Part shown: positions 5,257-13,006 of the stretch, piece after piece | Numbering within the stretch: position 1 is the stretch's first letter | Layout of the letters: every line of letters starts with the position of its first letter | Assembly (NCBI GenBank): GCA_028687085.1 | Contig: JAQUAU010000010.1 | Span: forward strand, 1-22,857 | Direction: 5' to 3' | Source: Minisyncoccota bacterium | GTDB lineage: Bacteria > Patescibacteriota > Minisyncoccia > Phycocordibacterales > Phycocordibacteraceae | DNA: 22,857 bases | Translations under genes and position numbers: made by a program | Notes under the pieces: model-generated | The model's input: only the letters and a program-made list of their open reading frames with translations | What the model was told of the DNA's origin: nothing | Databases searched by the model: none

Positions 5257-6615
5257 ATGGAACGCATACTTATCGGAAAGCTCGGAGAACACGTGGGCGA
5301 GACCGTCTCGATATCTGGCTGGGTAGATGTTCGCCGCGACCAAGGCAAAATGGTCTTCTTCGACTTCCGCGACCGCTCCGGGAAGGTGCAGGGAGTCGTA
5401 CTCCCAGCTAGCCCGGCTATTGAGGTAGCTAAGGACATTAGGAATGAGTACGCCGTCCGCGTGGAAGGAGTCGTGAACAAGCGCCCGGAGAAGAACGTTC
5501 AGGCCGACCGCCAGAACGGCGACATTGAGCTCGAAGTCACGGCAATAGAGGTCCTCGCCAAAGCAGAACCGCTCCCATTCGATATGTCAGTCAGCGGCTT
5601 CAATCTTGATCTCACTGCACAGCTCGATCATCGCGCACTCGTACTGCGGCACCCACGCCTGCAGGCAATCTTCAAGGTCCAGAATGTCATCATTGATTCG
5701 TTCCGTGAATATCTCAAGAGTCAAGACTTCTTCGAATTCCAAGCCCCAGCTATTACTCCAGCAGTTGCAGAAGGAGGTGCTGAAGTGTTCGAAGTAAATT
5801 ATTTCGACAAGAAGGCATACCTCTCACAGTCGCCCCAGCTCTATAAACAGATTGTGATGACCGCTTTTGAACGCGTTTTCTCCGTCAACAAGATATTCCG
5901 TGCCGAGCCCTCTGCAACCACACGTCATTTGACCGAGGTCGTCTCACTCGACGCCGAACTCGCCTTTATCGATTCGTGGAAGGATGTGCGCGACGTCTCT
6001 GAAGAGACCGTCCGTTATATCCTCAAAGAGATCGAGAAGCGCTGCGCGACCGAACTCAGTCTGCTCGGAACCAAACTGCCGGTGATGATCGAGAAGACGC
6101 CCACACTCTCGCTTACCGAGGCGCAAGAGAAGATATTCGCTAAGAACGGTCGCGATGTCCGTGGCGAAAAGGATCTTAACCCTGAAGACGAGCGGGAGCT
6201 CTGTGCAATTATTAAAGAGGAGACCGGATCCGATTTCGTCTACGTCTATGGCTATCCGACGCGCAAGAAGCCCTTCTACGTGTATCCGAATCCGGAGAAC
6301 CCTGAGTTCAATGAGGGCATGGATCTCCTTTGTCGCGGCGTGGAGTGGCTCTCTGGCGGTCGCCGTATCAATAATTATGACCAGTTGATGACTCACGTTA
6401 AAGAGTGGGGAATGGATCCGGAGAAGATTTCAATGTTCTTGGAAGCATTCAAGTATGGCGTGCCCCCTGAAGGCGGCTTCGCCTTCGGTGCAGAGCGTAT
6501 GACCATGCAGATACTCGAGCTTAAGAATGTGCGCGAAGCGAGTATGTTCCCGCGCGATATGAACCGCATTGATCAACTGCTCACTGGGCATCCTTCGGAA
6601 ACTCCAGAAAAATAA
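5257..6615 (+). CDS. aspS: aspartyl-tRNA synthetase, archaeal/eukaryotic type
   Basis: Class II synthetase charging tRNA-Asp. It has 452 residues, against about 590 for typical bacterial AspRS, and lacks room for the bacterial GAD insertion. An N-terminal OB-fold anticodon domain (about 1-110; GWVDVRRDQGKMVFFDFRD) leads into a catalytic core of archaeal type, with EGGAEVFEVNYF, the SQSPQLYKQ stretch, motif 2 around FRAEPSATTRHLTEV, and motif 3 ending GFAFGAERMTMQ, followed by FPRDMNRIDQL. Archaeal-type AspRS enzymes in bacteria are often non-discriminating and also make Asp-tRNA-Asn for GatCAB; that is an inference here. ATG 5257 is preferred over upstream in-frame starts because those cross the hairpin. 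It precedes pepA by four bases. Confidence 0.93.
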   Translation: MERILIGKLGEHVGETVSISGWVDVRRDQGKMVFFDFRDRSGKVQGVVLPASPAIEVAKDIRNEYAVRVEGVVNKRPEKNVQADRQNGDIELEVTAIEVLAKAEPLPFDMSVSGFNLDLTAQLDHRALVLRHPRLQAIFKVQNVIIDSFREYLKSQDFFEFQAPAITPAVAEGGAEVFEVNYFDKKAYLSQSPQLYKQIVMTAFERVFSVNKIFRAEPSATTRHLTEVVSLDAELAFIDSWKDVRDVSEETVRYILKEIEKRCATELSLLGTKLPVMIEKTPTLSLTEAQEKIFAKNGRDVRGEKDLNPEDERELCAIIKEETGSDFVYVYGYPTRKKPFYVYPNPENPEFNEGMDLLCRGVEWLSGGRRINNYDQLMTHVKEWGMDPEKISMFLEAFKYGVPPEGGFAFGAERMTMQILELKNVREASMFPRDMNRIDQLLTGHPSETPEK

Positions 6616-6619
6616 CTCA

Positions 6620-8035
6620 ATGAAGATTGTTGTTAAAAAAGGGACCGTTGAAAAAGCGCCGAGAGGCTTTGTACGCGTCAGCTTCACCGACAAGTCGAAG
6701 GGTACAAAACGTTTTGTAAAAGAAAAAGGGATTGAGACGCTTGAGATCGGCATTGGGAAGCCAGAGGAGATGAACCTGCGGAGATTTCGAGTTCTTTGTC
6801 GCGCAGTCGTGCAGGCGGCGAAGGCGAATAAGATAAAGAAGATTGCGCTCCAGTTCGACGCAACGCCGAAACTTTTTGTGAATTTAAAAGGTGTCAGTCC
6901 CGAAGAACTCTCACAGCTCATCGCGGAGAACTTCGAGATGGCTAACTTTGATTTCACTCATTTTAAAACGAAGCCGAAAGAAGGGTTCGACGCCGTTGAA
7001 GAAATTATTTCATACACATCTGCCGACCTCGGCGTCGAGAAGGCGGTCCAGAAAGGGCAGTCGATAGGGCAGGCGGTGAATGCCTGCCGCGTGCTTGCGA
7101 ATACGCCCGGCGGTGATATGACGCCGACGGTGCTCGCGAAAGCAGCAAAAGAGGCGATGAGGGGTCTACCGGTCAAGGTGACCGTGCTCGGCGTTACAGA
7201 AATGAAGAAGCTCGGCATGGGTGCCGTGCTTGGCGTCGCAAAAGGGTCAAGTGAAAAACCGACTTTCACCATACTTGAATATAAGGGCGGAAAAGGAGCC
7301 CCAATTGTTCTTGTTGGAAAAGGCGTTACCTTCGACAGCGGCGGCTTGAACCTGAAGCCTTCAAGCTCTATCTACGAGATGCACATGGATATGTCGGGTG
7401 CGGCCGCGGTTATCCACGCGGTTGCACTCGCTGCACGCCTGAAGCTCAAGCAGTCTGTCATCGGCCTTATCCCCGCGGTTGAGAATATGCCCGGCAACAA
7501 TGCACTGCGCCCCGGTGATGTGTTGAAATCGTTATCAGGTAAAACGATCGAAGTGCTCGACACCGACGCCGAAGGTCGGCTGATCCTCGTCGACGCGCTC
7601 ACCTACGCGAAGCGTTTTAAACCAGCCGTCGTTATCGATGTCGCGACACTCACGGGTGCGGCAATGAGCGCGCTTGGCGAGCACGCGAGTGCGCTTCTCA
7701 CCCGCGATGACGCGCTCGCCGAACGGCTCGCGAAAGATGCTGAGGCATCGGGCGACTACGCGTGGCGGCTGCCGCTCTGGGATGAATATGAAGAGCGCGT
7801 GAAAGGGACTTTTGCTGACCTGAAGAATGTTCCGGGTGGCTCGACGAGTCGCCTCGGCGGGGCGATCGACGGCGGGATGTTCCTCTGGCAGTTCGCCAAG
7901 GAGCTCGAGTGCCCATGGGCGCACATTGATATGGCGCCGCGTATGACTGCCGCACCAGGCGACGAGCTCGCCAAGGGCGCAGCCGGAGAACCGGTCCGGC
8001 TCCTTCTGCATTTTATCGAACAATGGATACATTGA
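6620..8035 (+). CDS. pepA: leucyl aminopeptidase (M17 family)
   Basis: Cytosolic, two-metal aminopeptidase that removes N-terminal residues from peptides, here probably for protein turnover or use of imported peptides. The 471 residues comprise a divergent N-terminal domain (about 1-150) and a well-kept catalytic domain: VGKGVTFDSGGLNLKPS carries the metal-binding Lys and Asp, HMDMSGAAAV the next ligand, and VLDTDAEGRLILVDAL the family signature with its Asp, Glu and Arg. WAHIDMA near the C-terminus is also typical. ATG 6620 sits four bases after aspS and gives the family-like start; the frame is open further upstream inside aspS. There is no Shine-Dalgarno site. Its end overlaps scpA by 13 bases. 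Confidence 0.93.
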   Translation: MKIVVKKGTVEKAPRGFVRVSFTDKSKGTKRFVKEKGIETLEIGIGKPEEMNLRRFRVLCRAVVQAAKANKIKKIALQFDATPKLFVNLKGVSPEELSQLIAENFEMANFDFTHFKTKPKEGFDAVEEIISYTSADLGVEKAVQKGQSIGQAVNACRVLANTPGGDMTPTVLAKAAKEAMRGLPVKVTVLGVTEMKKLGMGAVLGVAKGSSEKPTFTILEYKGGKGAPIVLVGKGVTFDSGGLNLKPSSSIYEMHMDMSGAAAVIHAVALAARLKLKQSVIGLIPAVENMPGNNALRPGDVLKSLSGKTIEVLDTDAEGRLILVDALTYAKRFKPAVVIDVATLTGAAMSALGEHASALLTRDDALAERLAKDAEASGDYAWRLPLWDEYEERVKGTFADLKNVPGGSTSRLGGAIDGGMFLWQFAKELECPWAHIDMAPRMTAAPGDELAKGAAGEPVRLLLHFIEQWIH

Positions 8036-8772
8036 ACGCACTTCCGAAAATAGGGTTCTCCATCAAGACCGGCTCGTACGAAGGGCCGTTTGAGGTGCTC
8101 TTGGACCTTATTGAAGCGCGCAAGCTCCTGGTGAACGAACTCGCGCTTGCGAGCATCACTGAAGATTTTATCCAGCACGTGCGCGCACAAGCGACGTTCC
8201 CGGTCGAAGAGACGGCGAATTTCATCCAGATCGCTGCAACCCTGCTTCTCATCAAGTCGAAATCACTCATCCCCGATCTCGCCCTCTCTGAAGATGAGAG
8301 TGCTGATGTCGAAGACCTGAAGCGCCGTCTCGCGGCCTACGAGAAAGTGCGCGAGGCCTCGCGCGAGCTCTCCCGCCTGTTTGGGAAACAGGTGATGCTC
8401 CCGGCGGGCGAACGTGCATTAGAACCGATGTTTGCGCCTTCTCGTGATTTGACAACAGGCGGGATTGCCGAAGCGATGGTGCGCGTCCTCGCGGCGCGTG
8501 AAGAGGTCGAAGAACTCCCAGAAGCACGCGTGAAGCCCCTCGTCACAATAGAAGAGATGATGGACCAGCTCGCGAAGCGCGTGCAGAGCGCGATGACACT
8601 CTCGTTTAAAGACTTCCACGGCGGCACCAAAGAAAAAGTAGAAGTGATAGTCTCCTTCCTCGCCCTTCTCGAACTCGTGAAGCAGGGTGCCGTCGCTGCC
8701 GAACAATTCGGCGAGCACGGCGACATCCGCATCAGTCACACTGCTTCTGCCGCCGTCCCGCGATATGGCTAG
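8023..8772 (+). CDS. scpA: segregation and condensation protein A
   Basis: Kleisin subunit that bridges the SMC ATPase heads and binds ScpB in the chromosome-organising condensin. The 249 residues begin with the ScpA signature: YEGPFEVLLDLIEARKL (about 19-35), then an N-terminal helical block including FIQIAATLLLIKSKSLIP (67-84). The middle is variable, and the C-terminal winged-helix-like part contains VIVSFLALLELVKQGAV. The length is normal for the family. It overlaps pepA at its start and the next gene by eight bases at its end, and scpB is one gene downstream, as expected for an scpAB operon. Confidence 0.93.
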   Translation: MDTLNALPKIGFSIKTGSYEGPFEVLLDLIEARKLLVNELALASITEDFIQHVRAQATFPVEETANFIQIAATLLLIKSKSLIPDLALSEDESADVEDLKRRLAAYEKVREASRELSRLFGKQVMLPAGERALEPMFAPSRDLTTGGIAEAMVRVLAAREEVEELPEARVKPLVTIEEMMDQLAKRVQSAMTLSFKDFHGGTKEKVEVIVSFLALLELVKQGAVAAEQFGEHGDIRISHTASAAVPRYG

Positions 8773-9145
8773 AGACTGGTGGCAGAGGGGGAGGGGATTG
8801 GACCTTTGGTCCATCCCGCATTTCCTCTTTGGAGTCCTCATGGCGTTTCTGCTGCCGCTCACCGGCACACCGCTTCTCACTGTGCTTGCACTCACCATCG
8901 CGCTTGCAGTTGTATGGGAACTGTACGAGAAGCTTGTCGGGATACGAGAAACCACTTTGAATATCCTCTTTGATGTCCTCTTGCCCGTCGTGGCGTTTAC
9001 CTGCACCTCGCTCGCCCTTCTCGCGTATCCGCTCCATCCCGACGACCTTCTCGTCGCCATAGCCGCCGTTTCTCTCGTCTTCGCCTTCACGAATATCTCC
9101 GGCTGGCTCGCGTTCCGTCGCCGCAATCGCGACTTCACCCGCTAA
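8765..9145 (+). CDS. four-helix membrane protein of unknown function between scpA and scpB
   Basis: 126 residues, starting at ATG 8765, which overlaps the scpA stop by eight bases. After a basic, Trp-rich N-terminus (MARDWWQRGRG) come about four hydrophobic segments: roughly 16-36, 38-58, 68-92 and 98-118. A basic tail ends the protein. Charged residues inside or at the edges of membrane segments (ELYEK near 57-61, NILFDVLLP near 71-79) resemble the pattern of some small bacterial families annotated as VanZ-like or DUF2238, but the match is not good enough to name one. The frame extends upstream to 8687, but that part lies inside scpA. Its place between scpA and scpB may reflect operon packing only. 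Confidence 0.75.
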   Translation: MARDWWQRGRGLDLWSIPHFLFGVLMAFLLPLTGTPLLTVLALTIALAVVWELYEKLVGIRETTLNILFDVLLPVVAFTCTSLALLAYPLHPDDLLVAIAAVSLVFAFTNISGWLAFRRRNRDFTR

Positions 9146-9156
9146 ATCGAATCCAC

Positions 9157-9196
9157 AAGGAGGTACGTTGCTGGGGAGGGGAAGCACGACTATACT
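9157..9196 (+). promoter_or_regulatory. alternative initiation signals of scpB: Shine-Dalgarno for TTG 9168, and -10 box for ATG 9204
   Basis: AAGGAGGT (9157-9164) is a full match to the anti-Shine-Dalgarno and sits three bases before TTG 9168, in frame with scpB. Further on, TATACT (9191-9196) ends seven bases before ATG 9204, the leaderless layout seen elsewhere in the window. Both signals look real. Confidence 0.5.
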
Positions 9197-9203
9197 GAAG
9201 AGA

Positions 9204-9761
9204 ATGCTTACGCCGCCTGCCGCTCTCCATGCACTCCTCTTCGCCTCCGGTGAACCGCTCGAGAAGAAACAGATAGCAAAGCTTTTAGATATTAAAGAGA
9301 GCGATGTCAAGCTCGCGCTTAAGGCGCTTACCGACTCGCTTAAGTCGAGCGGCGTCACGCTTGTTGAAACCGAGACAGAGGTCGAGCTGCGAACCTCGCC
9401 CGAGGCGGCGCCCCTGGTGAAGAAGCTTCGCGAGAGCGAGCTCGCACGCGACCTGGGCAAGGCGAGCCTCGAGACACTCGCCGTGATCGCGTATCAGACT
9501 GGCTCGACACGTGGTGAAGTCGACTGGGTGCGCGGCGTCAATTCTTCAGCCTCGCTCCGGACGCTTCTTATGCGCGGTCTCATCGAGGGGAGAGAAGACG
9601 AGCGCGATAAACGTCGCATCCGCTACAGCATCACGACCGAGGCGCTCGCGCACTTAGGCCTCGCAAATGTTGATGAGCTGCCGCGCGCTGCAGAACTTCG
9701 CGCGTCCGTCGAAACTGTCCTCGAAGAGGAGCGTACTGCCGCCGGAACCACTGAAGCATAA
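9204..9761 (+). CDS. scpB: segregation and condensation protein B
   Basis: Winged-helix partner of ScpA in the SMC complex. From ATG 9204 it has 185 residues and opens with PPAALHALLFASGEPLEKKQ, the classic ScpB first helix and wing. The second winged helix carries SLETLAVIAYQTGSTRGEVDWVRG followed by LLMRGLIEGR, both highly characteristic. An acidic, Ala-rich tail follows. Starting at TTG 9168 would add 12 residues that do not resemble the family but are preceded by a perfect Shine-Dalgarno site. Both starts may be used; ATG 9204 is the safer call. The next gene follows with a one-base gap. Confidence 0.93.
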   Translation: MLTPPAALHALLFASGEPLEKKQIAKLLDIKESDVKLALKALTDSLKSSGVTLVETETEVELRTSPEAAPLVKKLRESELARDLGKASLETLAVIAYQTGSTRGEVDWVRGVNSSASLRTLLMRGLIEGREDERDKRRIRYSITTEALAHLGLANVDELPRAAELRASVETVLEEERTAAGTTEA

Positions 9762-9762
9762 T

Positions 9763-10719
9763 ATGGACTCTGCCGAACTTCAGAAGCTTGCCCAGCACTC
9801 GCGCTCGATGCGCGAAGCCGGCTTTGCACTTCTCGGCGCCTCGGTCATTCTCGCTCTCTTTTTATACGTACCGCTCGGAACGCGAGCGACGCCTCCGACG
9901 TCCTCTGGAGTCGGAGCCCCGACCGCAAGCGTCGGGGCCGACGCCTTTGCGGCTGTCCCGCTTGAAGCAGAAGCGGCTATCGTCTACGATCTCGCTACCG
10001 GAGAGACGCTCTACGAGAAGAACGCCGACGTTCAGCTCCCGCTCGCTTCGCTGACCAAGCTTCTCACCGTCTATGCCGCACTCTCTCTACTCTCGCCGAA
10101 CACGCCGATTACCATTCCGCTTGACGCGACAAAGGTTGATGCGCCGCGCGCCTTCAATGCTGGACAGATATTCTCGTTGTCTGACCTCGCACGCCTGACT
10201 CTCACCGCCTCGCTTAACGATGGCGCCGCGGCGATCATCGAGGCCGCCGCTCTGCAGCAGAATCGCACGACGAACGAGGCGCTTGCGAGCGCCGCTGCGG
10301 CGCTTGCGCTCGCCCAAACCTATGCGGTCAACGGGAGCGGCCTCGACGTCTCATCTACCGTCTCAGGCGGCTACGGCTCTGCGCGCGACCTTGCGCACCT
10401 CTCCGGCGCACTGGTTGCGGCGGCGCCGGAAATCGCTCTTGCGACAACGCTCGGTTCTGCACACGCGGTTTCAGAAGGCGGTACTGCCTTCACGGTAAAA
10501 AATACTGATCCGATGGTCGGGTCCATCCCGCGACTCCTCCTCTCAAAGACCGGTTGGACCGACCTCGCCGGCGGCAATCTCGCCCTCGTCTTTGACGCCG
10601 GCATCAATCATCCGATCGCCGTCGTCGTGCTCGGGTCCTCGCAGAAGGCGCGCTTCACCGATGGTACAGCGCTTGTCGCCGCCACGCTCGCGCACTTTGC
10701 GGGCGTCGCCTCGCTCTAG
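9763..10719 (+). CDS. membrane-anchored penicillin-binding protein, D-alanyl-D-alanine carboxypeptidase (S11)
   Basis: Trims the terminal D-Ala of peptidoglycan stem peptides outside the membrane. The 318 residues have an uncleaved-looking anchor (about 19-38), then a short linker (43-60) encoded by the palindromic element at 9895-9942, then the penicillin-binding domain. All three active-site motifs are present and well spaced: SLTK at 96-99 (nucleophilic Ser), SLN at 150-152 and KTG at 262-264. The usual C-terminal beta domain of DacA proteins is absent, making this a minimal S11 enzyme. ATG 9763 follows scpB by one base; mraY follows by five. The frame extends upstream inside scpB, which is rejected as overlap. 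Confidence 0.9.
   Translation: MDSAELQKLAQHSRSMREAGFALLGASVILALFLYVPLGTRATPPTSSGVGAPTASVGADAFAAVPLEAEAAIVYDLATGETLYEKNADVQLPLASLTKLLTVYAALSLLSPNTPITIPLDATKVDAPRAFNAGQIFSLSDLARLTLTASLNDGAAAIIEAAALQQNRTTNEALASAAAALALAQTYAVNGSGLDVSSTVSGGYGSARDLAHLSGALVAAAPEIALATTLGSAHAVSEGGTAFTVKNTDPMVGSIPRLLLSKTGWTDLAGGNLALVFDAGINHPIAVVVLGSSQKARFTDGTALVAATLAHFAGVASL
9895..9942 (+). repeat. in-frame double-hairpin element, copy 1
   Basis: CCGAC-N10-GTCGG-N4-CCGAC-N7-GTCGG (9895-9935), with a further CCGAC at 9938-9942; the second hairpin extends to CCCCGAC/GTCGGGG (9917-9937). It encodes PTSSGVGAPTASVG in the linker just outside the membrane anchor. A related copy lies at 18953-18990 in an unrelated anchored protein and encodes PTSEVGAPTWSVG. 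Confidence 0.75.
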
Positions 10720-10724
10720 CCGCC

Positions 10725-11801
10725 ATGATTGCCTCCGATATCATCAAGGTGTTCATCCCCGCAACGGCGGCATTCGTCGTGGGGATTCTCTTCGCGCCAT
10801 TGCTCACGCACTACCTTTTCAAATACAAGGTATGGAAGAAGTCGGTAGGGAAGGTGGCGCTCGACGGCACGCCGGCCGTCGAATTCGAGAAGCTCCGCAT
10901 GACCGTCCACGCCGGCACCGAGACGAAGACGCCGCGCATGGGCGGCATCCTGATCTGGGCGAGCGTCACTATCGTGACGCTCGGTATGTGGGCGCTCGCA
11001 CAGCTCTTCTCGACGCCGCTTATGGAGAAGCTCGATTTCTTGAGCCGCAGTCAGACCTGGATACCGTTCATCACGCTCCTCGCCGGCTCCTTGATGGGCT
11101 TTGTAAATGACCTGCTCGATATTCAGCCGGCAGGGGAGCGCGGCGTCTCGCTCCGGATGCGCCTGCTCTTTGTCACGCTGGTCTCTGGACTCGTCGGCTG
11201 GTGGTTCTACGCGAAGCTCGGCATGACCGCCATCGGCATCCCCGGCGACGGCACGTTCGAGCTCGGTGCGCTTCTTATCCCGCTTTTCATCCTCGTGTCG
11301 CTCGGCCTCTATGCCGGCGGCGTGATCGACGGTATCGACGGCCTCTCGGGAGGCATTTTCGCTTCGACCTTCCTCGCCTACGCCGGTATCGCCTATTTTC
11401 AAAATCAGATAAATCTCGCCGCATTTTCTGCGACGGTTACCGGCGGCATCCTGGCCTTTCTCTGGTTTAATATTCCGCCCGCCCGCTTCTGGATGACCGA
11501 GACCGGCACGATGGGTCTCACCATGACGCTCGCTGTTATCGCCTTTCTGACCGACACGCCAGCGGGCGGCTACGGCGTGCTCGCGCTCCCTATCATCGCA
11601 TTTCCGCTCGTCATCACCGTCCTTTCAAACATCATCCAGGTCGCCTCAAAGAAATTCCGCGGCAAAAAGGTGTTCATCATCGCGCCGCTACACCACCACT
11701 TCGAGGCTATCGGGTGGCCCTCTTATAAGGTCACGATGCGCTATTGGGTCATCTCAATCATGACGGCCATCGTCGGCATGATCGTTGCGCTTTTAAAATG
11801 A
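10725..11801 (+). CDS. mraY: phospho-N-acetylmuramoyl-pentapeptide-transferase
   Basis: Polytopic membrane enzyme that makes lipid I from UDP-MurNAc-pentapeptide and undecaprenyl phosphate. The 358 residues show the MraY layout: PRMGG at 70-74, a GFVNDLLD loop at 125-132, VIDGIDGLSGG at 200-210 and PLHHHFE at 321-327 (the MraY-specific HHH motif). About ten hydrophobic segments are visible. Two active-site acids look replaced: the family DD pair is N128-D129, and the GDxGS aspartate appears as E259 in MTETGTMG. The HHH motif and position argue for MraY rather than WecA. ATG 10725 is five bases after the carboxypeptidase stop; the gene overlaps ftsW by ATGA. Confidence 0.92.
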   Translation: MIASDIIKVFIPATAAFVVGILFAPLLTHYLFKYKVWKKSVGKVALDGTPAVEFEKLRMTVHAGTETKTPRMGGILIWASVTIVTLGMWALAQLFSTPLMEKLDFLSRSQTWIPFITLLAGSLMGFVNDLLDIQPAGERGVSLRMRLLFVTLVSGLVGWWFYAKLGMTAIGIPGDGTFELGALLIPLFILVSLGLYAGGVIDGIDGLSGGIFASTFLAYAGIAYFQNQINLAAFSATVTGGILAFLWFNIPPARFWMTETGTMGLTMTLAVIAFLTDTPAGGYGVLALPIIAFPLVITVLSNIIQVASKKFRGKKVFIIAPLHHHFEAIGWPSYKVTMRYWVISIMTAIVGMIVALLK

Positions 11802-12895
11802 AACTCGTTTCTGGCGACCGCATCTTTCTCATGCTCGTGGTCTCGGTCGCGCTCGCCGGTCTCGCGATATTCTCTTCGGCGACGCTTGGCCACCTGGCGC
11901 GCGAGAGCAGTTCAGTCTCGAAGGATATCCTGCTCCAATCCGGTCTCGGCCTCGGTCTCGGCTTTCTCGCCTTTCTCGCGGCGCGCGCCATGCCGTTTAC
12001 GTGGGTGCGCCGCCTCGCTCCCTATCTCTACGTACTCACGCTCCTCTTTACTGCGCTCGTTTTTATCCCCGGCATCGGCTTCCACTCTGGCGGCGCAACT
12101 CGCTGGATCAACCTCGGCTTCACGACTGTCCAGCCGGCCGAGTTCTTGAAGATCGGCTTCGTGCTCGTGCTCGCCTGGTGGCTCGCGCCCCGCGCACGCC
12201 AGCTCGCGAATCCTCGGGTAGGACTGATCCCTTTTATCGGCCTCGTAGCCGTGCCCTCGGCGCTCCTTCTCGCTCAGCCGAACACCTCGACGACGCTGCT
12301 TATCATCCTGACCGGTGCGGTGATGTACTTCGTCGCCGGGGCGCCGTGGAGAGACTTCGGCATCCTCGCGCTCGGCCTCATCGTTGCACTCGGCATCCTC
12401 ATCCTTATGCGCCCCTATGTGCTCGAACGTGTACAAACCTTCATCCACCCTTCGGCAAACGCTCTGAGTAGCGGCTACCAGATCCAGCAATCGCTTATTG
12501 CTATCGGCTCGGGAGGGCTTCTCGGTCGCGGGTTCGGCCAGAGCGTAGAGAAATTCAATTATCTGCCGGAGCCGGACGGCGACTCAGTATTCGCCGTCTT
12601 CGCCGAAGAGACTGGCTTCGTCGGCGCTGCATTGCTCCTCTTGCTCTTCCTCGCGCTCGCGGCGCGCGGCATCGTCATAGCGGGGAAGTCGCACGAACTG
12701 TTTGGCGGGCTCGTCGCGCTCGGATTCTCCTTCATTATCATCTTGCAGGCCTTCATTAACATCTGTGCGATGCTCGGCATCATCCCGCTCACGGGGCTCC
12801 CGCTCCCGTTTATCTCGCACGGCGGGACCGCGCTTCTGGCTGTCCTTCTCATGTGCGGCCTCATCCTCAACGTCGCCGCCCACCAAAAAACGTAG
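11798..12895 (+). CDS. ftsW: FtsW/RodA-family peptidoglycan polymerase (lipid II glycosyltransferase)
   Basis: SEDS-family integral membrane protein that polymerises lipid II in division or elongation. The 365 residues contain around ten membrane segments and the SEDS signatures: GATRWINLGFTTVQPAEFLK (about 109-128), a YQIQQSLIAIGSGGLLGRGFG block, PEPDGDSVFAVFAEETGFVGA, and the C-terminal LPLPFISHGGTA stretch. The loop PEPDGDS replaces the more usual PEAHTDF, a common variation in divergent members. Whether it is FtsW (division) or RodA (elongation) cannot be settled from sequence alone; its place between mraY and murG favours FtsW. ATG 11798 overlaps the mraY stop by four bases. Confidence 0.92.
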   Translation: MKLVSGDRIFLMLVVSVALAGLAIFSSATLGHLARESSSVSKDILLQSGLGLGLGFLAFLAARAMPFTWVRRLAPYLYVLTLLFTALVFIPGIGFHSGGATRWINLGFTTVQPAEFLKIGFVLVLAWWLAPRARQLANPRVGLIPFIGLVAVPSALLLAQPNTSTTLLIILTGAVMYFVAGAPWRDFGILALGLIVALGILILMRPYVLERVQTFIHPSANALSSGYQIQQSLIAIGSGGLLGRGFGQSVEKFNYLPEPDGDSVFAVFAEETGFVGAALLLLLFLALAARGIVIAGKSHELFGGLVALGFSFIIILQAFINICAMLGIIPLTGLPLPFISHGGTALLAVLLMCGLILNVAAHQKT

Positions 12896-12979
12896 CCGAA
12901 GGCGGAATGACAATAAGAAGGTAGTAAGACTTGGCCTAGCGGCCTGGAGCGCGACCTTCGTTTGGCATTCCGTCTTCGG
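12896..12979. repeat. long inverted repeat between ftsW and murG
   Basis: CCGAAGGCGGAATG (12896-12909) pairs with CATTCCGTCTTCGG (12966-12979) along 14 bases with one G-U. Inside, GAAGGT (12917-12922) pairs with ACCTTC (12954-12959). The foldback begins directly after the ftsW stop and ends 13 bases before the murG -10 box. There is no T tract, so it is not a classic terminator; mRNA protection, partial attenuation or a mobile palindrome are possible. Confidence 0.7.
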
Positions 12980-12992
12980 TGTTATGATGTTG

Positions 12993-12998
12993 TATACT
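12993..12998 (+). promoter_or_regulatory. -10 box of murG
   Basis: TATACT, followed by eight bases and the murG ATG at 13007. The transcript would be leaderless or carry one or two leader bases. No Shine-Dalgarno site. Confidence 0.5.
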
Positions 12999-13006
12999 GT
13001 CTCATA

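Noticed and set aside
8687..8764. Upstream start for the membrane protein between scpA and scpB
   Set aside because: The added residues lie in the scpA coding region and are low-complexity Ser/Pro/Thr. ATG 8765 with the short overlap is more natural.
8419..9460. Long minus-strand open frames across scpA, the membrane gene and scpB
   Set aside because: They are antisense shadows in GC-rich coding DNA: Arg/Ser-rich, with no family pattern and no start signals.
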